A stretch of 64,000 bases of DNA. Origin: Lentzea xinjiangensis. GTDB lineage: Bacteria > Actinomycetota > Actinomycetes > Mycobacteriales > Pseudonocardiaceae. Both the position numbers and the translations under genes were made by a program. The stretch is from assembly GCF_900110955.1 (NCBI RefSeq), contig NZ_FOFR01000010.1, positions 219,839 through 283,838 on the forward strand, written 5' to 3'. This document shows positions 7,982 through 17,800 of the stretch, in pieces. Within the stretch, counting starts at the first letter, position 1. Each line of letters opens with the position of its first letter. The notes beneath the pieces were generated by a model. The model did no database searches. It saw only the letters and a program-made list of their open reading frames with translations, and was not told the DNA's origin.

Positions 7982-9004
7982 GTGTGGCCCGAAAGGGCGA
8001 GCGATCATGGCAATTCGGGCTGGAGCTCGTCTGGAGCGGCGGACCTCTCCGCGGCCGGCATCGTCTCGGGAACCGGGTGGGGCTGCATCCAGTCCCTGGA
8101 GGCGAGCCACCGCGACCTGCTGGAGTACGGACCGGCTGGCGTGCAGGCCCGGTTCACGCCGATGGCGATGAACAACAACACGCCCGCCTGGATCGCCATC
8201 CGCCACGGGTTCGGCGGCCCCTGCGCGGTGACCACCAGCGCCTGCTGCTCCAGCGCGGACGCGCTGATCACCGCCCACCACATGATCACGTCCGGCGAAG
8301 CCGACCTGGTCATGGCCGGCGGGGCCGAAGCGCCGCTCACCCCGCACCTGCTGGCCGGCTTCGACCGGCTCGGCATTCTGTCGCGTGCCAACGACACACC
8401 CCAGGACGCGTGCCGGCCGTTCAGCAGCGAACGCACCGGAACCGTGTTGAGCGAGGGAGCCGGGTTCCTCGTGCTCGAGTCCGCCGCCCACGCCACCGCG
8501 CGGCGCGCGCGGCCCCTGGCGACTTTCGCGGGCTTCGGACGGTCCAGCGATGCCCACCACATGCTCCGCCTGCACCCGGAGGCCGCAGGTGCGGAGCGGG
8601 CGATCACCAGGGCGCTGCGCTCGGCAGGACTGCGCCCGGAGGACGTCGATCACGTCAATGCGCACGGCACGGGGACCCAGGGCAATGACGCGCACGAGGC
8701 CCTCGCCCTCGGCAAGGTGTTCGGGAACCGCGGGTCGCGTCCCGCCGTCGTGGGCACCAAGTCCCTGACCGGTCACGCCCTGGGCGCGGCCGGAGTGCTG
8801 GAGGCCATCGCAGCTGTCCAGGCGATCGTCCACAACGTGGTCCCACCCGCCCTCGGGGCCGCCCCGGTCGATCCGGAGCTGGACGTCGACGTCGTGATCG
8901 GTACCCCCAGGGAGACCGAGGTGCGTGCCGCGTTGAGCAACTCGTTCGCTTTCGGCGGTCACAACGCCGTCCTCGCCTTCACCCAGCCCGGATACGCGGC
9001 ATGA
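7982..9004 (+). pseudogene. 5'-truncated beta-ketoacyl synthase (KAS II type)
   Basis: Reads as a FabF-like synthase from SGTGWGCIQSLEAS onward: catalytic Cys in TTSACCSSADAL, His in NAHGTGTQGN, and KSLTGHALGAAG with the second His. The catalytic triad is present, but the first 80 or so residues of the fold (the N-terminal VTGxGxVTPxG strand and following helices) are missing, and the bases before 8030 do not encode them in any frame. No ACP, CLF or other polyketide gene is nearby. Most likely a decayed leftover of another lipid or polyketide locus; a functional short protein from the GTG at 7982 cannot be excluded. Confidence 0.6.
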
Positions 9005-9279
9005 GCGGGGAAGCGCGGTGACGGGAACGCTGCTCGGCGTGGTGCCGCGTCCCCCATCGCGCTCGCCGCACTGAGGCCGGAATGCTGCGGCCGGCCGCGA
9101 GGGGGACCGGTGGTGTGATCACCAACTGGCTCGCTCCTGGTGACGTGTGCCGCCGCCGTGCCTCGTCGGCTCGGCGGCGGCCACGGCGCAGCGCGATGTC
9201 GTCGAGTTGCCGGATGGTCGTTCGGCGTCGGCCGGGTGGTGGCGCCTGGGGGTGAGTCCAGGCGCCGTGGCGAGTTCGG

Positions 9280-9741
9280 TCAGCTCTCGGTGGGTTCCAG
9301 CAGGATCAGCGGCACGTCGCGGTTGCCGGCCTCGGCGGCACGGGCGCGGAAGTCGGCGAAGAACGGGTAGAGCTCGTCGGTGTAGGCCAGCCAGTCCGCC
9401 CGCTCCGCGCCTTCGGCCACCCTGGCGGTCATCAGCCGGCGAACGGGACCGTCCTGCAGTTGCACCGTCGGGTGCGCCACGAGGTTGTGGAACCAGCTCG
9501 GATTGCGGGCCTGGCCGCCGGCGGCCGCGCCGATGGCGTAGACGCCGTCGCGCTCGATGCGCATCAGGGCGACCTTGCGCAGCTTGCCCGAACGGGCGCC
9601 GCGCATGGTCACCACGACTACCGGGCCGCCTCCCATCGTCGCGCCTTCGCGGCCGTCGGTGCGCTCGTACAGCTCAACCTGTTCGCGGGTCATCGCGTCG
9701 GTGCTGGGGACGTACTCGCCGTCGAGCAGATCCTTCGTCAT
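9280..9741 (-). CDS. deazaflavin-dependent nitroreductase family protein (Ddn/F420)
   Basis: 153 residues. GGGPVVVVTMRGARSGKLRKVALMRIERDGVYAIGAAAGG and NPSWFHNLVAHPTVQLQDG are the hallmark segments of the split-barrel F420-dependent quinone/nitro reductases related to mycobacterial Ddn. Uses reduced F420 to reduce quinones or nitro compounds at the membrane (family knowledge). ATG 9741 has AAAGGAAG about 9 bases upstream. Last gene of a three-gene minus operon with an NADPH:quinone-type dehydrogenase and an F420/NADP-type oxidoreductase. Confidence 0.9.
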   Translation of the reverse strand: MTKDLLDGEYVPSTDAMTREQVELYERTDGREGATMGGGPVVVVTMRGARSGKLRKVALMRIERDGVYAIGAAAGGQARNPSWFHNLVAHPTVQLQDGPVRRLMTARVAEGAERADWLAYTDELYPFFADFRARAAEAGNRDVPLILLEPTES

Positions 9742-9788
9742 CTCAGAGAACTTCCTTTCATCGAGGGAGGTTTTCGCGCCGCCGTGGT

Positions 9789-10790
9789 TCACCGGTCTAC
9801 CCTGATCACGGTCTTGCCGATGGTTCGGCCGCTCTCGGCGAGGGTGTGTGCCGTCTTCATCGTCTCGGCGGTCAGGCCGTCCAGCGTGGTGGTGACGATG
9901 GGGCGCAGCCGGCCCGCCGCGACGTCGTCCGCCGCCCTGGCGAGGATCCGGCCCTGGCTGCCGACGTCGCTGCCGGCCGCGATCCTGCTGAACACCATCT
10001 CGCTGTGCAGCGACAGCGACTTGCCCGTGACGGCTCCGAGGTCGAGGGGGCCTGCGAGGTCGATGGAGGCCAGGTGGCCGAAGGGGCGCAGCACCTCGAC
10101 GATCGCTCCCAGGTGGCCGGTGGTGCCCGAGGTCGAGAACACCAGGTCGACGTGATCGATCCCCGCCGCGCGGAGCTGCCCGGCCAAGTCGCCGCGGTGG
10201 TCGACGACCAGGTCGGCGCCCATCGCCGTCGCCCACTCCCGCGACTCGGGCCGCGAGGCCGTGCTGATCACGAAGGCCGGTGTCATGGCCTTGAGCAGTT
10301 GCGTGGCCATCGACCCGACGCCGCCGGCTCCGCCGACGACGAGCACGCGGCTGACACCGGGCAGCAGCACGTCCTGGTCGCGGAACAGCGACTCCCAGGC
10401 CGTGAGGACACCGATGGGCAGCGACGCGGCGTCGGTGAACGCGAGCCGGTCCGGGATCTTGGCCACGACCCGGTGGTCGACCGCGACGCGCTCGGCCCAG
10501 CTGCCGTCGCGGGTGAAGTCGCCGGTGCCCATCACCCGGTCCCCGACCGCGAACCCGGTGGCCGCGGGCCCGGTCGCGGCGACGACCCCGGCGAACTCCC
10601 AGCCGAGTACGAGCCGCCCGCCGGGCTCGGCGCTGCGCGTCCGCCGGATCGAGGCTTCGCCCGGGTTGATGCCGATCGCACGGACCTCGACCAGCAGGTC
10701 ACCGTCGCGCAGCCGAGGTTCGGCGACCTCGGTCAGGGTGATGGCGAACGCGTCGAGCGCGTGCGCTTCTTCGTAGGCGAGTGCTTTCAC
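9789..10790 (-). CDS. zinc-type alcohol dehydrogenase-like (quinone oxidoreductase) MDR protein
   Basis: 333 residues. GroES half with GINPGEASIRR and VLGWEFAGVVAATG, then the cofactor loop VVGGAGGVGSMATQLLKAM. Resembles the zinc-binding alcohol dehydrogenase family subgroup that in fact lacks zinc ligands and reduces quinones or enones. GTG start at 10790, 4 bases after the stop of the preceding gene, so co-transcribed and likely coupled. Function with its neighbours: a redox or detoxification operon under the divergent TetR. Confidence 0.88.
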   Translation of the reverse strand: MKALAYEEAHALDAFAITLTEVAEPRLRDGDLLVEVRAIGINPGEASIRRTRSAEPGGRLVLGWEFAGVVAATGPAATGFAVGDRVMGTGDFTRDGSWAERVAVDHRVVAKIPDRLAFTDAASLPIGVLTAWESLFRDQDVLLPGVSRVLVVGGAGGVGSMATQLLKAMTPAFVISTASRPESREWATAMGADLVVDHRGDLAGQLRAAGIDHVDLVFSTSGTTGHLGAIVEVLRPFGHLASIDLAGPLDLGAVTGKSLSLHSEMVFSRIAAGSDVGSQGRILARAADDVAAGRLRPIVTTTLDGLTAETMKTAHTLAESGRTIGKTVIRVDR

Positions 10791-10794
10791 GGCT

Positions 10795-11391
10795 TCAGTC
10801 CTGCCTCAGGGCGTGCAGCGCCGAGAGCGGGCCGCCGACCTGCATGAGCCGGCCGCCGTCGCGCAGCGTCCCGGCGTCGACCGGCGCGAATCCGATGGTG
10901 TCGGCGACGGTGTGGAAATCCGCCTTGGCGGCCTCGTCGTCAACGGCGTAGAACAGCAGCTGCCGCCCTTCCGCGTGCCGGGGATCGGCGGCGATGTACT
11001 GGGCGTAAAGGGTGTTGAAGGCCTTGACCACGCGCGCACCCGGCGCGCGATCGGCCACGAACTCGCTCGCCGTCTCCACCCCGAGGTCGGCGACGGTCGG
11101 CCGCATCGACGCCAGGTTGTTGGTCGTGTCGACCAGGATGCGGCCGTCCCACTCGGGCAGCCCGGCCAGCGCGTCACCGACCTGTGGCCACCTCACGGCG
11201 AGGAAGACCATGTCGGCGGCAGCCGCTTCGGCGGCTGTTCCCGCGCTCGCGAGCGGCCCCAGCCGGGTCACGACGTCGAGCAGGGTGTCCGGGCCGCGGC
11301 TGTTGCTGAGCGTCACCTCGTGGCCGGCCGTCACGAGGTGGGCGGCGATCGCCTGTGCGACCGTCCCGGCGCCGATGGTTCCGAAGTTCAT
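10795..11391 (-). CDS. NADP oxidoreductase, coenzyme F420-dependent type
   Basis: 198 residues, single Rossmann domain: MNFGTIGAGTVAQAIAAHLVTAGHEVTLSNSRGP binds NADP (the SNSR after the second strand fits the 2'-phosphate). The VDTTNNLAS and VVKAFNTLYAQYI segments are typical of the F420H2:NADP oxidoreductase/ProC-like family. First gene of the operon 11391 to 9280. Together with the Ddn-like protein it suggests F420 chemistry, though neither enzyme's cofactor is proven by sequence. Confidence 0.85.
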   Translation of the reverse strand: MNFGTIGAGTVAQAIAAHLVTAGHEVTLSNSRGPDTLLDVVTRLGPLASAGTAAEAAAADMVFLAVRWPQVGDALAGLPEWDGRILVDTTNNLASMRPTVADLGVETASEFVADRAPGARVVKAFNTLYAQYIAADPRHAEGRQLLFYAVDDEAAKADFHTVADTIGFAPVDAGTLRDGGRLMQVGGPLSALHALRQD

Positions 11392-11410
11392 GACCGTCCC
11401 TCCAGCCTTC

Positions 11411-11507
11411 GATGACGTCCGTCATCATAAGCAATGATTGTAGGCATCATCATTAGCTGTCAAGCCGGGCTCCTCCGTGGACACTCGCTTTGATGATGGG
11501 TATCATC
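11411..11507. promoter_or_regulatory. divergent control region with several ATGAT/ATCAT dyads
   Basis: Between the redox operon (starts 11391, minus) and the TetR gene: GATGACG-TC-CGTCATC at 11411-11426 (perfect 7-bp arms), a looser dyad AATGAT...ATCATT near 11433-11454, and GATGAT-GGGT-ATCATC at 11492-11507. Repeated half-sites on both promoters suggest autoregulation and control of the operon by the TetR. Confidence 0.55.
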
Positions 11508-11537
11508 GGAAGGGATCTCGTCAGGAAGGTGGTGGAC

Positions 11538-12149
11538 GTGCCCCGCATCACGCAGGAGCAGAAGCGGCTCAACCACGAGAAGATCGTCAACGCGGCCGGC
11601 GCGGGGTTCCGGCTGCGCGGCATCGACGGCATCGGCATCGAGGAGCTGATGAAGTCGGCCGGCATGACGCACGGCGGGTTCTACAACCACTTCGCCTCGA
11701 AGGACGACCTCGCGCTCGAAGTCCTCCGCCAGGGCTTCACCGACTCGCTCGCGGCGCTCGACGCCATCCGCGAGGCGCATCCGCGCTCGGCGCGCGCGGC
11801 CCTGCACGACATGGTTGACGAGTACGTCAACGCCGAGCACCGCGACCGACCCGAGATCGGCTGCGCCTCGGCCGCCTTCGCCACCGACGCCAGCCGCCAC
11901 GGCGCCGCCGCCCAGGCCGAATACCGGCGCGGGCTCGACGGCTACTTCGCCGCCATCACCGACATGCTGCTCGACCACGCACGCCAGGCCGGCGCCGAAC
12001 TCGCGCCCGCCGAAGCCCGCGAGCGCGCGGTGGCGATGTTCAGCCAGATGGTCGGCGCGCTGATCCTCTCCCGCGCGGTCGCCGACGCCGCCCCCGACCT
12101 GTCGGACGAGGTGCTGACGGTCAATCGGCGGCGGCTCAAGAAGCTGTGA
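11538..12149 (+). CDS. TetR-family regulator of the divergent redox operon
   Basis: About 203 residues from the GTG at 11538, preceded by AGGAAGG at 8 bases; an in-frame ATG at 11490 lies inside the putative operator and is less likely. HTH: IGIEELMKSAGMTHGGFYNHFASKDDLALEVLRQGF, close to the TetR subgroup that represses quinone/electrophile-responsive reductases. Cysteine in PEIGCASAAFATD sits at a position conserved in that subgroup, so thiol-reactive signals are possible (inference). Confidence 0.88.
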   Translation: MPRITQEQKRLNHEKIVNAAGAGFRLRGIDGIGIEELMKSAGMTHGGFYNHFASKDDLALEVLRQGFTDSLAALDAIREAHPRSARAALHDMVDEYVNAEHRDRPEIGCASAAFATDASRHGAAAQAEYRRGLDGYFAAITDMLLDHARQAGAELAPAEARERAVAMFSQMVGALILSRAVADAAPDLSDEVLTVNRRRLKKL

Positions 12150-12180
12150 CCGTCCGGCGGGCGGTGTGGGTGTGAGTCAC

Positions 12181-12400
12181 AACGACTCGGCCGAGCTGCA
12201 CGGGGTCCGCGAGCGGATCAAGTTGCTTGGAGCAGCAGAACGAGGTCCTGCGCCGCGCGACTGCGCACCGGTCGCAGGCGAACCTGCCGGGAAAAGCTCT
12301 GCTCGCTCGTGACGGAGCTGGCCGCGGACGGTGTTCCGCAGCCGGTCGCAGCGACCTGGTTCGCGCCGCTCCGTGACGAACCGGACCCCTGCCATCTGCC
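12181..12400 (+). pseudogene. IS3-family transposase scar
   Basis: Two frames hold joined pieces of an IS3 OrfA/OrfB pair: LEQQNEVLRRATAH resembles the leucine-zipper end of OrfA (ELEQENEILRRA-type), and shortly after, in another frame, VTELAADGVPQPVAATWFAP resembles the start of OrfB (LVxELAxDGxPVxVTCRxL-type). Everything after is lost. Recognised from the family pattern; frameshifted and truncated, so inactive. Confidence 0.55.
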
Positions 12401-12443
12401 ACGACGTCGAGTCCGGCGGGGCCGCACCTTCCTCGTTGCCGGG

Positions 12444-12845
12444 TCAGGGTGCGGCCAACGGAAGGTCCATGATGCCGGTGGCTTGCGACCAGACACAGCG
12501 CCACGTGCCGCTGGCGGTGGTGTAGACGTCGGTGTGCCAGGCCTCGTGCCGCGGGATGTCCGCGCCGTCGACGGTGAGTTCGATGACGCACCGGTAGCGG
12601 AGGACGACGACGTCGGAGCCGACGATCGCGTCCACGTCGCCGGTCGGCCCCAATTCCCGGTAGACGACCCGCCCGGTGGTGAGGAGATCGAGGTACTCGG
12701 CCTTCGTCCACACGGTGCCGGTCGGGTTGCACAACCGGTACTCCGCGGCGTGCAAGCGGTCGTAGGTGGCGCGGTCCACGTCGAGGAGACATCGGATCCG
12801 CTCCTGCTCAGCCTCGATCACTTGGCTGGCCACGTCGTCGGTCAT
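12444..12845 (-). CDS. SnoaL-like / NTF2-fold protein (nuclear transport factor 2 family)
   Basis: 133 residues. Begins with the helix IEAEQERIRCLLDVDRATYDRLHAAEY, then a cone-shaped beta sheet ending in HTDVYTTASGTWRCVWSQAT, the usual DUF4440/SnoaL pattern (xYxxxxGxWRxxxxQ). Members bind or transform small molecules, or are of unknown function. ATG 12845 has AGGAGC 5 bases upstream. Isolated between two mobile-element scars. Confidence 0.8.
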   Translation of the reverse strand: MTDDVASQVIEAEQERIRCLLDVDRATYDRLHAAEYRLCNPTGTVWTKAEYLDLLTTGRVVYRELGPTGDVDAIVGSDVVVLRYRCVIELTVDGADIPRHEAWHTDVYTTASGTWRCVWSQATGIMDLPLAAP

Positions 12846-12937
12846 ACCCGCTCCTGTTCACCCGTTCGGTCCCGGTCGGCGACATCTGCGCTCACAACCA
12901 GGTCAGAAGGCGTAGGGGTGGTCTCTCGCTGACGCCA

Positions 12938-13105
12938 TCACGGTATCGGGGAGCCGGACCACATCCCGGCCGCCTTGGTGACCCTGCGGAACGCGCGGCG
13001 GACGTTGTGGGAGTCCAGCTCCTTGCCCGCCGGCGACGCGAATACAACGCCGTGTTCCTGCCATCTTCTGCTCGCGAGCGTGCGCTTGGCGTCTTGCTGT
13101 TCGAA
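12938..13105 (-). pseudogene. fragment of a tyrosine recombinase (phage-type integrase)
   Basis: In one minus-strand frame, bases from about 13105 to the stop at 12938 read DAKRTLASRRWQEHGVVFAS then PAGKELDSHNVRRAFRRVTK. This matches the part of actinobacterial integrases just before the catalytic HxxR box (W..HGLVF....GxPLxxxNVxRAFxR). The frame ends at MWSGSPIP and the HxxR and Tyr motifs are gone. A dead integrase 330 bases left of the isonitrile operon. Confidence 0.6.
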
Positions 13106-13435
13106 TGACGGCCGTCCTGACCGACCCTTCGCAGGTCGGCCTCCGCCTGATGACGCCCGAACTGGCCAAACGGCGCACGCCGTCTTGATTGGTCGTGGAA
13201 TCCGCGTGGTCTCAAGGTGTCGACGGTCATGTCCTTAGGGTCACCGGATCAGGTTTTCTCTGGATCGGCGGACGTGGATCTGTTTTCCTCGGTCGACACC
13301 CGGCCTGTGCCGTGCTCGGGATCACGCTTTTTCCCTTGGTTGTGAGGACGCCGGTAGTCGGGTGTGGATCCAGAGTGCTTCTGGAATTCGGTGAAACGCT
13401 GAGCGTTGGCGGAAATGCAATTGGAGATGAATGCA
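13106..13435 (+). promoter_or_regulatory. leader region of the isonitrile operon
   Basis: 330 bases without a convincing gene, noticeably less GC-rich from about 13235 (runs such as TTTTCTCTGG and CTTTTTCCCTTGG). It must contain the promoter of the ten-gene operon. I could not assign -35/-10 boxes or an operator with confidence, and no regulator gene is next to it. Confidence 0.4.
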
Positions 13436-14326
13436 ATGCGGTTGCGGCCTGCACCTGGACAGGCTCTCGGGGCCGAGGTCACCGGGTTCGAGTTGGAGAA
13501 CGCCTCCGCCGACGACCTGAAGACGCTGCGCGCGGGGATCTACGAGCACCAGTTGCTGTTGCTCAAGGAGCAGCACCTCGACCCGGCCGGCTTCATCGCG
13601 CTCGGCAAGGCGCTCGGTACGATCGAGACGTACTACGAGCCGATGTACCACCACCCGGAGCACCCGGAGATCTTCGTCTCCGGCAGCAAGCCGGGTGAGA
13701 ACTTCAAGGGTGTGCCGCAGACCGGCAAGTTCTGGCACGCGGACTACTCGTTCATGCCGAACCCGTTCGGCATCACCATGACGTATCCGCAGATCGTGCC
13801 GACGACGCGCCGGGGCACCTACTACCTCGACATGGCGAAGGCCTTCGCGGATCTGCCGGAGTCGCTGCGGAACACCCTGCGCGGCACCAAGGTCGAACAC
13901 AGCGCCCGGCGTTACGTGAAGATCCGGCCCTCGGACGTCTACAAGCCGATGCACGAGGTGCTCGCGGACATCGAGCGGACCACGCCCGCGGTTTACCACC
14001 CCACGGTGTTCCGCCACCCGGTCACGGGCGTTGAGGTCCTCTACGTCAGCGAGGCCGCGTCGTTCGGTTTCGTCGACCGGAACGGTGTCAGGCTGCCCGG
14101 CGAAATCCTGCAGGAGGTGCTGGAGCGCACCGGTCAGCTGGATCCGGAGTGCCGTGACCCGCGCATCCACCTTCAGACGTTCGTCAAGGGTGACCTGTTG
14201 ATCTGGGACAACCGCGTGCTGGTGCACCGGGCGTTGCACAACCCGGCGCCGGAGCCCGCCCAGTCGTACCGCGTCACCGTGCACGATGACGAACCGTTCT
14301 TCGGCGTCGAAGACGGAAACGCGTGA
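13436..14326 (+). CDS. scoE: isonitrile synthase, non-heme Fe(II)/2-oxoglutarate oxygenase (ScoE/Rv0097 type)
   Basis: 296 residues. Belongs to the TauD fold but matches the isonitrile-forming branch: ETYYEPMYHHPEHPEIFVS, VPQTGKFWHADYSFMPNPF, KIRPSDVYKPMHEV, LDPECRDP, LIWDNRVLVHRALHN. Iron ligands are His101, Asp103 and His264; Arg279 binds 2-oxoglutarate. Family knowledge: ScoE oxidatively decarboxylates an N-carboxymethyl-3-amino acid twice to make the N-C triple bond. The tyrosine pair and KIRPSDVY segment used for substrate binding in that branch are present, which separates it from taurine dioxygenases. ATG 13436 is chosen because TTGGAG lies 9 bases upstream. First gene of the operon; its stop overlaps the scoD-like gene. 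Confidence 0.92.
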   Translation: MRLRPAPGQALGAEVTGFELENASADDLKTLRAGIYEHQLLLLKEQHLDPAGFIALGKALGTIETYYEPMYHHPEHPEIFVSGSKPGENFKGVPQTGKFWHADYSFMPNPFGITMTYPQIVPTTRRGTYYLDMAKAFADLPESLRNTLRGTKVEHSARRYVKIRPSDVYKPMHEVLADIERTTPAVYHPTVFRHPVTGVEVLYVSEAASFGFVDRNGVRLPGEILQEVLERTGQLDPECRDPRIHLQTFVKGDLLIWDNRVLVHRALHNPAPEPAQSYRVTVHDDEPFFGVEDGNA

Positions 14327-14841
14327 TGAAGGTGGTCGATCGGAACGACGTCGAACTCCTGTCACAGGTGCTGCGTCCCTACCGCGACGACTGTCGCTAC
14401 CTCCAGGAGGCGTACGTCGTCGAAGGCGCTCAGGAGGTCACCGCGCGGGGCAGGTTCTCCATCGCGGAGTCCTGCTACATCGACTCCACCGGCCATTTCA
14501 ACGCGGTCGAGTTCAACATCTGCTACAACCAGCTCGGGTACTTCCTCATCGCCAGCTGCGTCCAGCGAGAGCTGCTCGACGAGTTCGCCGCGTGGAGCAT
14601 GGACGACTTCTGGGAGCGTCAGCTTTCCGACGTCCTGATCTACCGCTTCGCCAGCAAGTTCTCCCGGATGATCGACCCCGGTTCGTTCACGGGTGAGGTC
14701 ACGTTCGCGAAGCCTGTGGTGCGCCGGAAACCGGGCAGGCCGCCGGTCATGATCATCGACACCGCGTGCTCGTTCTGGGATGACAACGGCGGTGCCGCCG
14801 CGGGCGAGGTCACCCTCGCCTTCACCCGCCTTCCTGGCTGA
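14326..14841 (+). CDS. scoD: FcoT/ScoD-type thioesterase-lyase (glycine Michael addition and release)
   Basis: 171 residues, hot-dog fold of the FcoT family (Rv0098, ScoD). Diagnostic segments: CRYLQEAYVV, GRFSIAESCYIDSTGHFNAV, FNICYNQLGYFLIAS, WSMDDFWERQLSDVLIYRFA, FWDDNGGAAAGEVTLAF. In isonitrile lipopeptide pathways ScoD adds glycine to the beta carbon of an enoyl-ACP and hydrolyses the thioester to give the free N-carboxymethyl-3-amino acid, the ScoE substrate. ATG 14326 shares its A with the scoE stop (TGATG); a GTG three bases earlier is also possible. Its presence directly after scoE reproduces the Rv0097-Rv0098 order. Confidence 0.92.
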   Translation: MKVVDRNDVELLSQVLRPYRDDCRYLQEAYVVEGAQEVTARGRFSIAESCYIDSTGHFNAVEFNICYNQLGYFLIASCVQRELLDEFAAWSMDDFWERQLSDVLIYRFASKFSRMIDPGSFTGEVTFAKPVVRRKPGRPPVMIIDTACSFWDDNGGAAAGEVTLAFTRLPG

Positions 14842-14896
14842 CCAGCCAGGTCGATGGCCGCCACCTCTCGCATTCCCGTGGACGAAATGAGGAACA

Positions 14897-17800
14897 GTGT
14901 CAACAGCATGGGCCGGCTCGCCGCGGAGCCGGTTGGTCGAGCTCGTCCGCCGCACGGTTGCCGAGGTGCTCGGCTACGACTCGGCGGACGAGGTCGAGGT
15001 GGACGTCCCGTTCGGGGAACAGGGCGTGGACTCGTTGCTGGCATTGGACATCCGCGAGCGCATCGCCGCTGAGCTGGGCGTCGCGCTGCCGCCGACCATC
15101 GTGTTCGAGGCGCCTACACCGGCGTTGGCCGCGGAGTACCTCGACCGGGTGCTGAGCGAGGCCGGCAGTGATGACGACGTGGTCGTGGAGGTGGCTCCTG
15201 CCGCCGACGATCCGGTGGTCATCGTCGGCATGGCCTGCCGTCTGCCGGGAGGGATCGACACCGTCGAGGGCTTCTGGCAGCTCCTGCTCGACGAGGACGA
15301 GGTGATCGGTCCTCTGCCGGACGACCGGGGCTGGGACGTCGAAGGCACTTACGACCCCGACCCGGACACCCCCGGCTCGATCTACGTCCGCGGCGGTGGC
15401 TTCCTCCAGCGAGTGCAGGACTTCGACGCGGGCTTCTTCGGCATCTCACCTCGTGAGGCGATCGGCATGGATCCCCAGCAGCGGCTGCTGCTGGAGGTTT
15501 CGTGGGAGGCCCTGGAACGCGCGGGCATCGACCCGGTGTCGTTGCGGGGCACCGAGACCGGTGTGTACGCCGGGTTGTTCAGCTCTGGCTACGCGTCGGT
15601 GCTGGCGCCGGTGTTCGACGAGGTCGAGGGCTACCTCAGCATGGGCACCCTGACGGGGGTCGCGGCGGGCAGGGTCGCCTACGCCCTGGGGCTGCAAGGG
15701 CCGGCCATGTCCGTCGACACGGCGTGCTCCTCGTCGCTGGTCACGCTGCACCTGGCCGCCCAGGCGCTGCACGCCGGGGAGTGCGATGTCGCGCTCGCCG
15801 GCGGCGTGACCGTGCTGGCCGATCTCACCATGCACATCGAGTTCTGCCGCGAACGCGCGTTGTCGGTCGACGGTCGGTGCCGGCCGTTCGCTGAGGGAGC
15901 GGACGGGTTCGGGCCGTCCGAAGGTGCGGGAATGCTGGTGCTGCAACGGATGTCGGACGCCGTGCGGCAGAACCGCAAGGTGCTGGCCGTCGTGCGCGGC
16001 TCGGCGGTGAACCAGGACGGCGCTTCCAACGGTCTGTCCGCACCCAACGGCGCCGCACAACAACGCGTGATCCGCAAAGCGCTGCGCAACGCGAGCCTCG
16101 GCCCGGCCGATGTCGACATCATCGAGGCGCACGGGACGGGCACCCCGCTCGGCGACCCGATCGAGGCAGGCGCACTGCTCGCCACCTACGGTCGGCGGCC
16201 GGCCGATCAGCCCGCGCTGGTGGGATCCGCCAAGTCCAACGTCGGCCACACGCAGGCTGCGGCCGGTGTGGTCGGTGTGATCAAGGCTGTGCTGGCGATG
16301 CAACACGGCGTGGTGCCGCGCTCCCTGCACTCGGACACGCCCTCTTCCATGGTGGACTGGTCCGCGGGAGCGGTGACGCTGGCCGATCGGACCGTGGCGT
16401 GGCCGGACCGCGGCCGTGCACGGCGGGCGGCGGTTTCCGGGTTCGGTGTCAGCGGCACCAATGCGCACGTCATCCTCGAACAGGCACCGCAGGCCGCGCG
16501 ATCCGCTGACGCCGCGGCCGACGGTCCTGCCGTGTGGACGTTCGCTGCGAAGTCCCCGTCCGCGTTGAGGGCTTACGCGGGCAAACTGCGCCACTTCGCC
16601 GAGAAGGTGGACGATCCGGCTGCGGCGGGCCGGGCGCTGGTGGAGAGCCGGAGCGCGTTCGCGCACCGCGCGGTGGTCTTCGCCGCCGACCGAGCCGAAC
16701 TGGTGCGTGGCTTGGCCTCGGTGGCCGGCGGCGTGGCTGACTCGCGTGTGGTCGTCGGTCGCGTCCGCACAGGCCCGGGACCCGTGTTCGTCTTTCCCGG
16801 CCAGGGGGCGCAGTGGCCGGAGATGGCCCGTGACCTGCTGGCGTCCGCGCCGGTGTTCGCACGGTGGATCAGCGAGTGCGAGCGGGCTTTCGCCCCGTAC
16901 GTGGACTGGTCGCTGACCGCCGCGTTGCGTGATGGTGTCGATCTCAGTCGCGTCGATGTCGTCCAGCCCGCGCTGTTCGCGGTGCTGGTCGGACTGGCTC
17001 GGCTTTGGGAGCACCACGGTGTGCTGCCGAGCGCGGTGGTCGGGCACTCGCAGGGGGAGATCGCGGCGGCCTACGTCGCGGGAGCGCTCACGCTCGACGA
17101 CGCGGCCAGGGTGGTCACGTTGCGGAGCAGGGAGATCGTCGCCCTGACCGGGCTGGGTGGCATGGCGGCCGTGATGCTCGGCCGGGCCGAGGTGGAACAT
17201 CGGCTGAGCCCGTACGGCGACGCACTGGCGCTGGCCGCGGTGAACGGTCCGGCGGCGATGGTCGTCTCCGGTGAGGTCGAGGCGCTGGAGAAGCTGCTCG
17301 CCGAGCTGACAGCCGACGGTGTGTGGAGCAGGCGCATCGACGTGGACTACGCGTCGCATTCCGCCGCCGTGGATGCCATCGAGGCCGAGGTCCGTGCGGT
17401 CCTGGCGCCGATCCGGCCGCAGAGCTCGAAGATCACCTTCGTCTCGACCGTCACCGCCGGGGCCGTCGACACCGAGGGGCTGGACGCCGGTTACTGGTAC
17501 CGCAACCTGCGCTCTGCTGTGCGGTTCGAGGAGGCGATCGAGTTCCTGCGCGCGTCGGGGCACCGCAAGTTCGTCGAGATCAGCCCGCACCCCGTGCTGA
17601 GCACCGCGCTGAACCAGATCGACGACACGGCGTTCGTGATGCACTCCCAGCACCGGGAACGGACCACGCCGGCCGATTTCGCCATGCAGGTCGGCGTGGC
17701 CCACGCCAACGGGATCGACGTCGACTGGGCCACGTTGTTGCCGCCGTCGCCGGCCTCCTTCGTCGACCTGCCCACCTACCCGTTCGAACGCGCGGAGTAC

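Noticed and set aside
9147..10847. 566-residue plus-strand reading frame
   Set aside because: Arg/Gly/Ala-rich shadow of the Ddn-like and MDR genes on the minus strand.
13436..14326. Annotation as taurine dioxygenase (TauD)
   Set aside because: The TauD fold is right, but YYEPMYHHPEHPEIFVS and KIRPSDVY belong to the isonitrile-forming branch, and the next gene is an FcoT/ScoD homologue.
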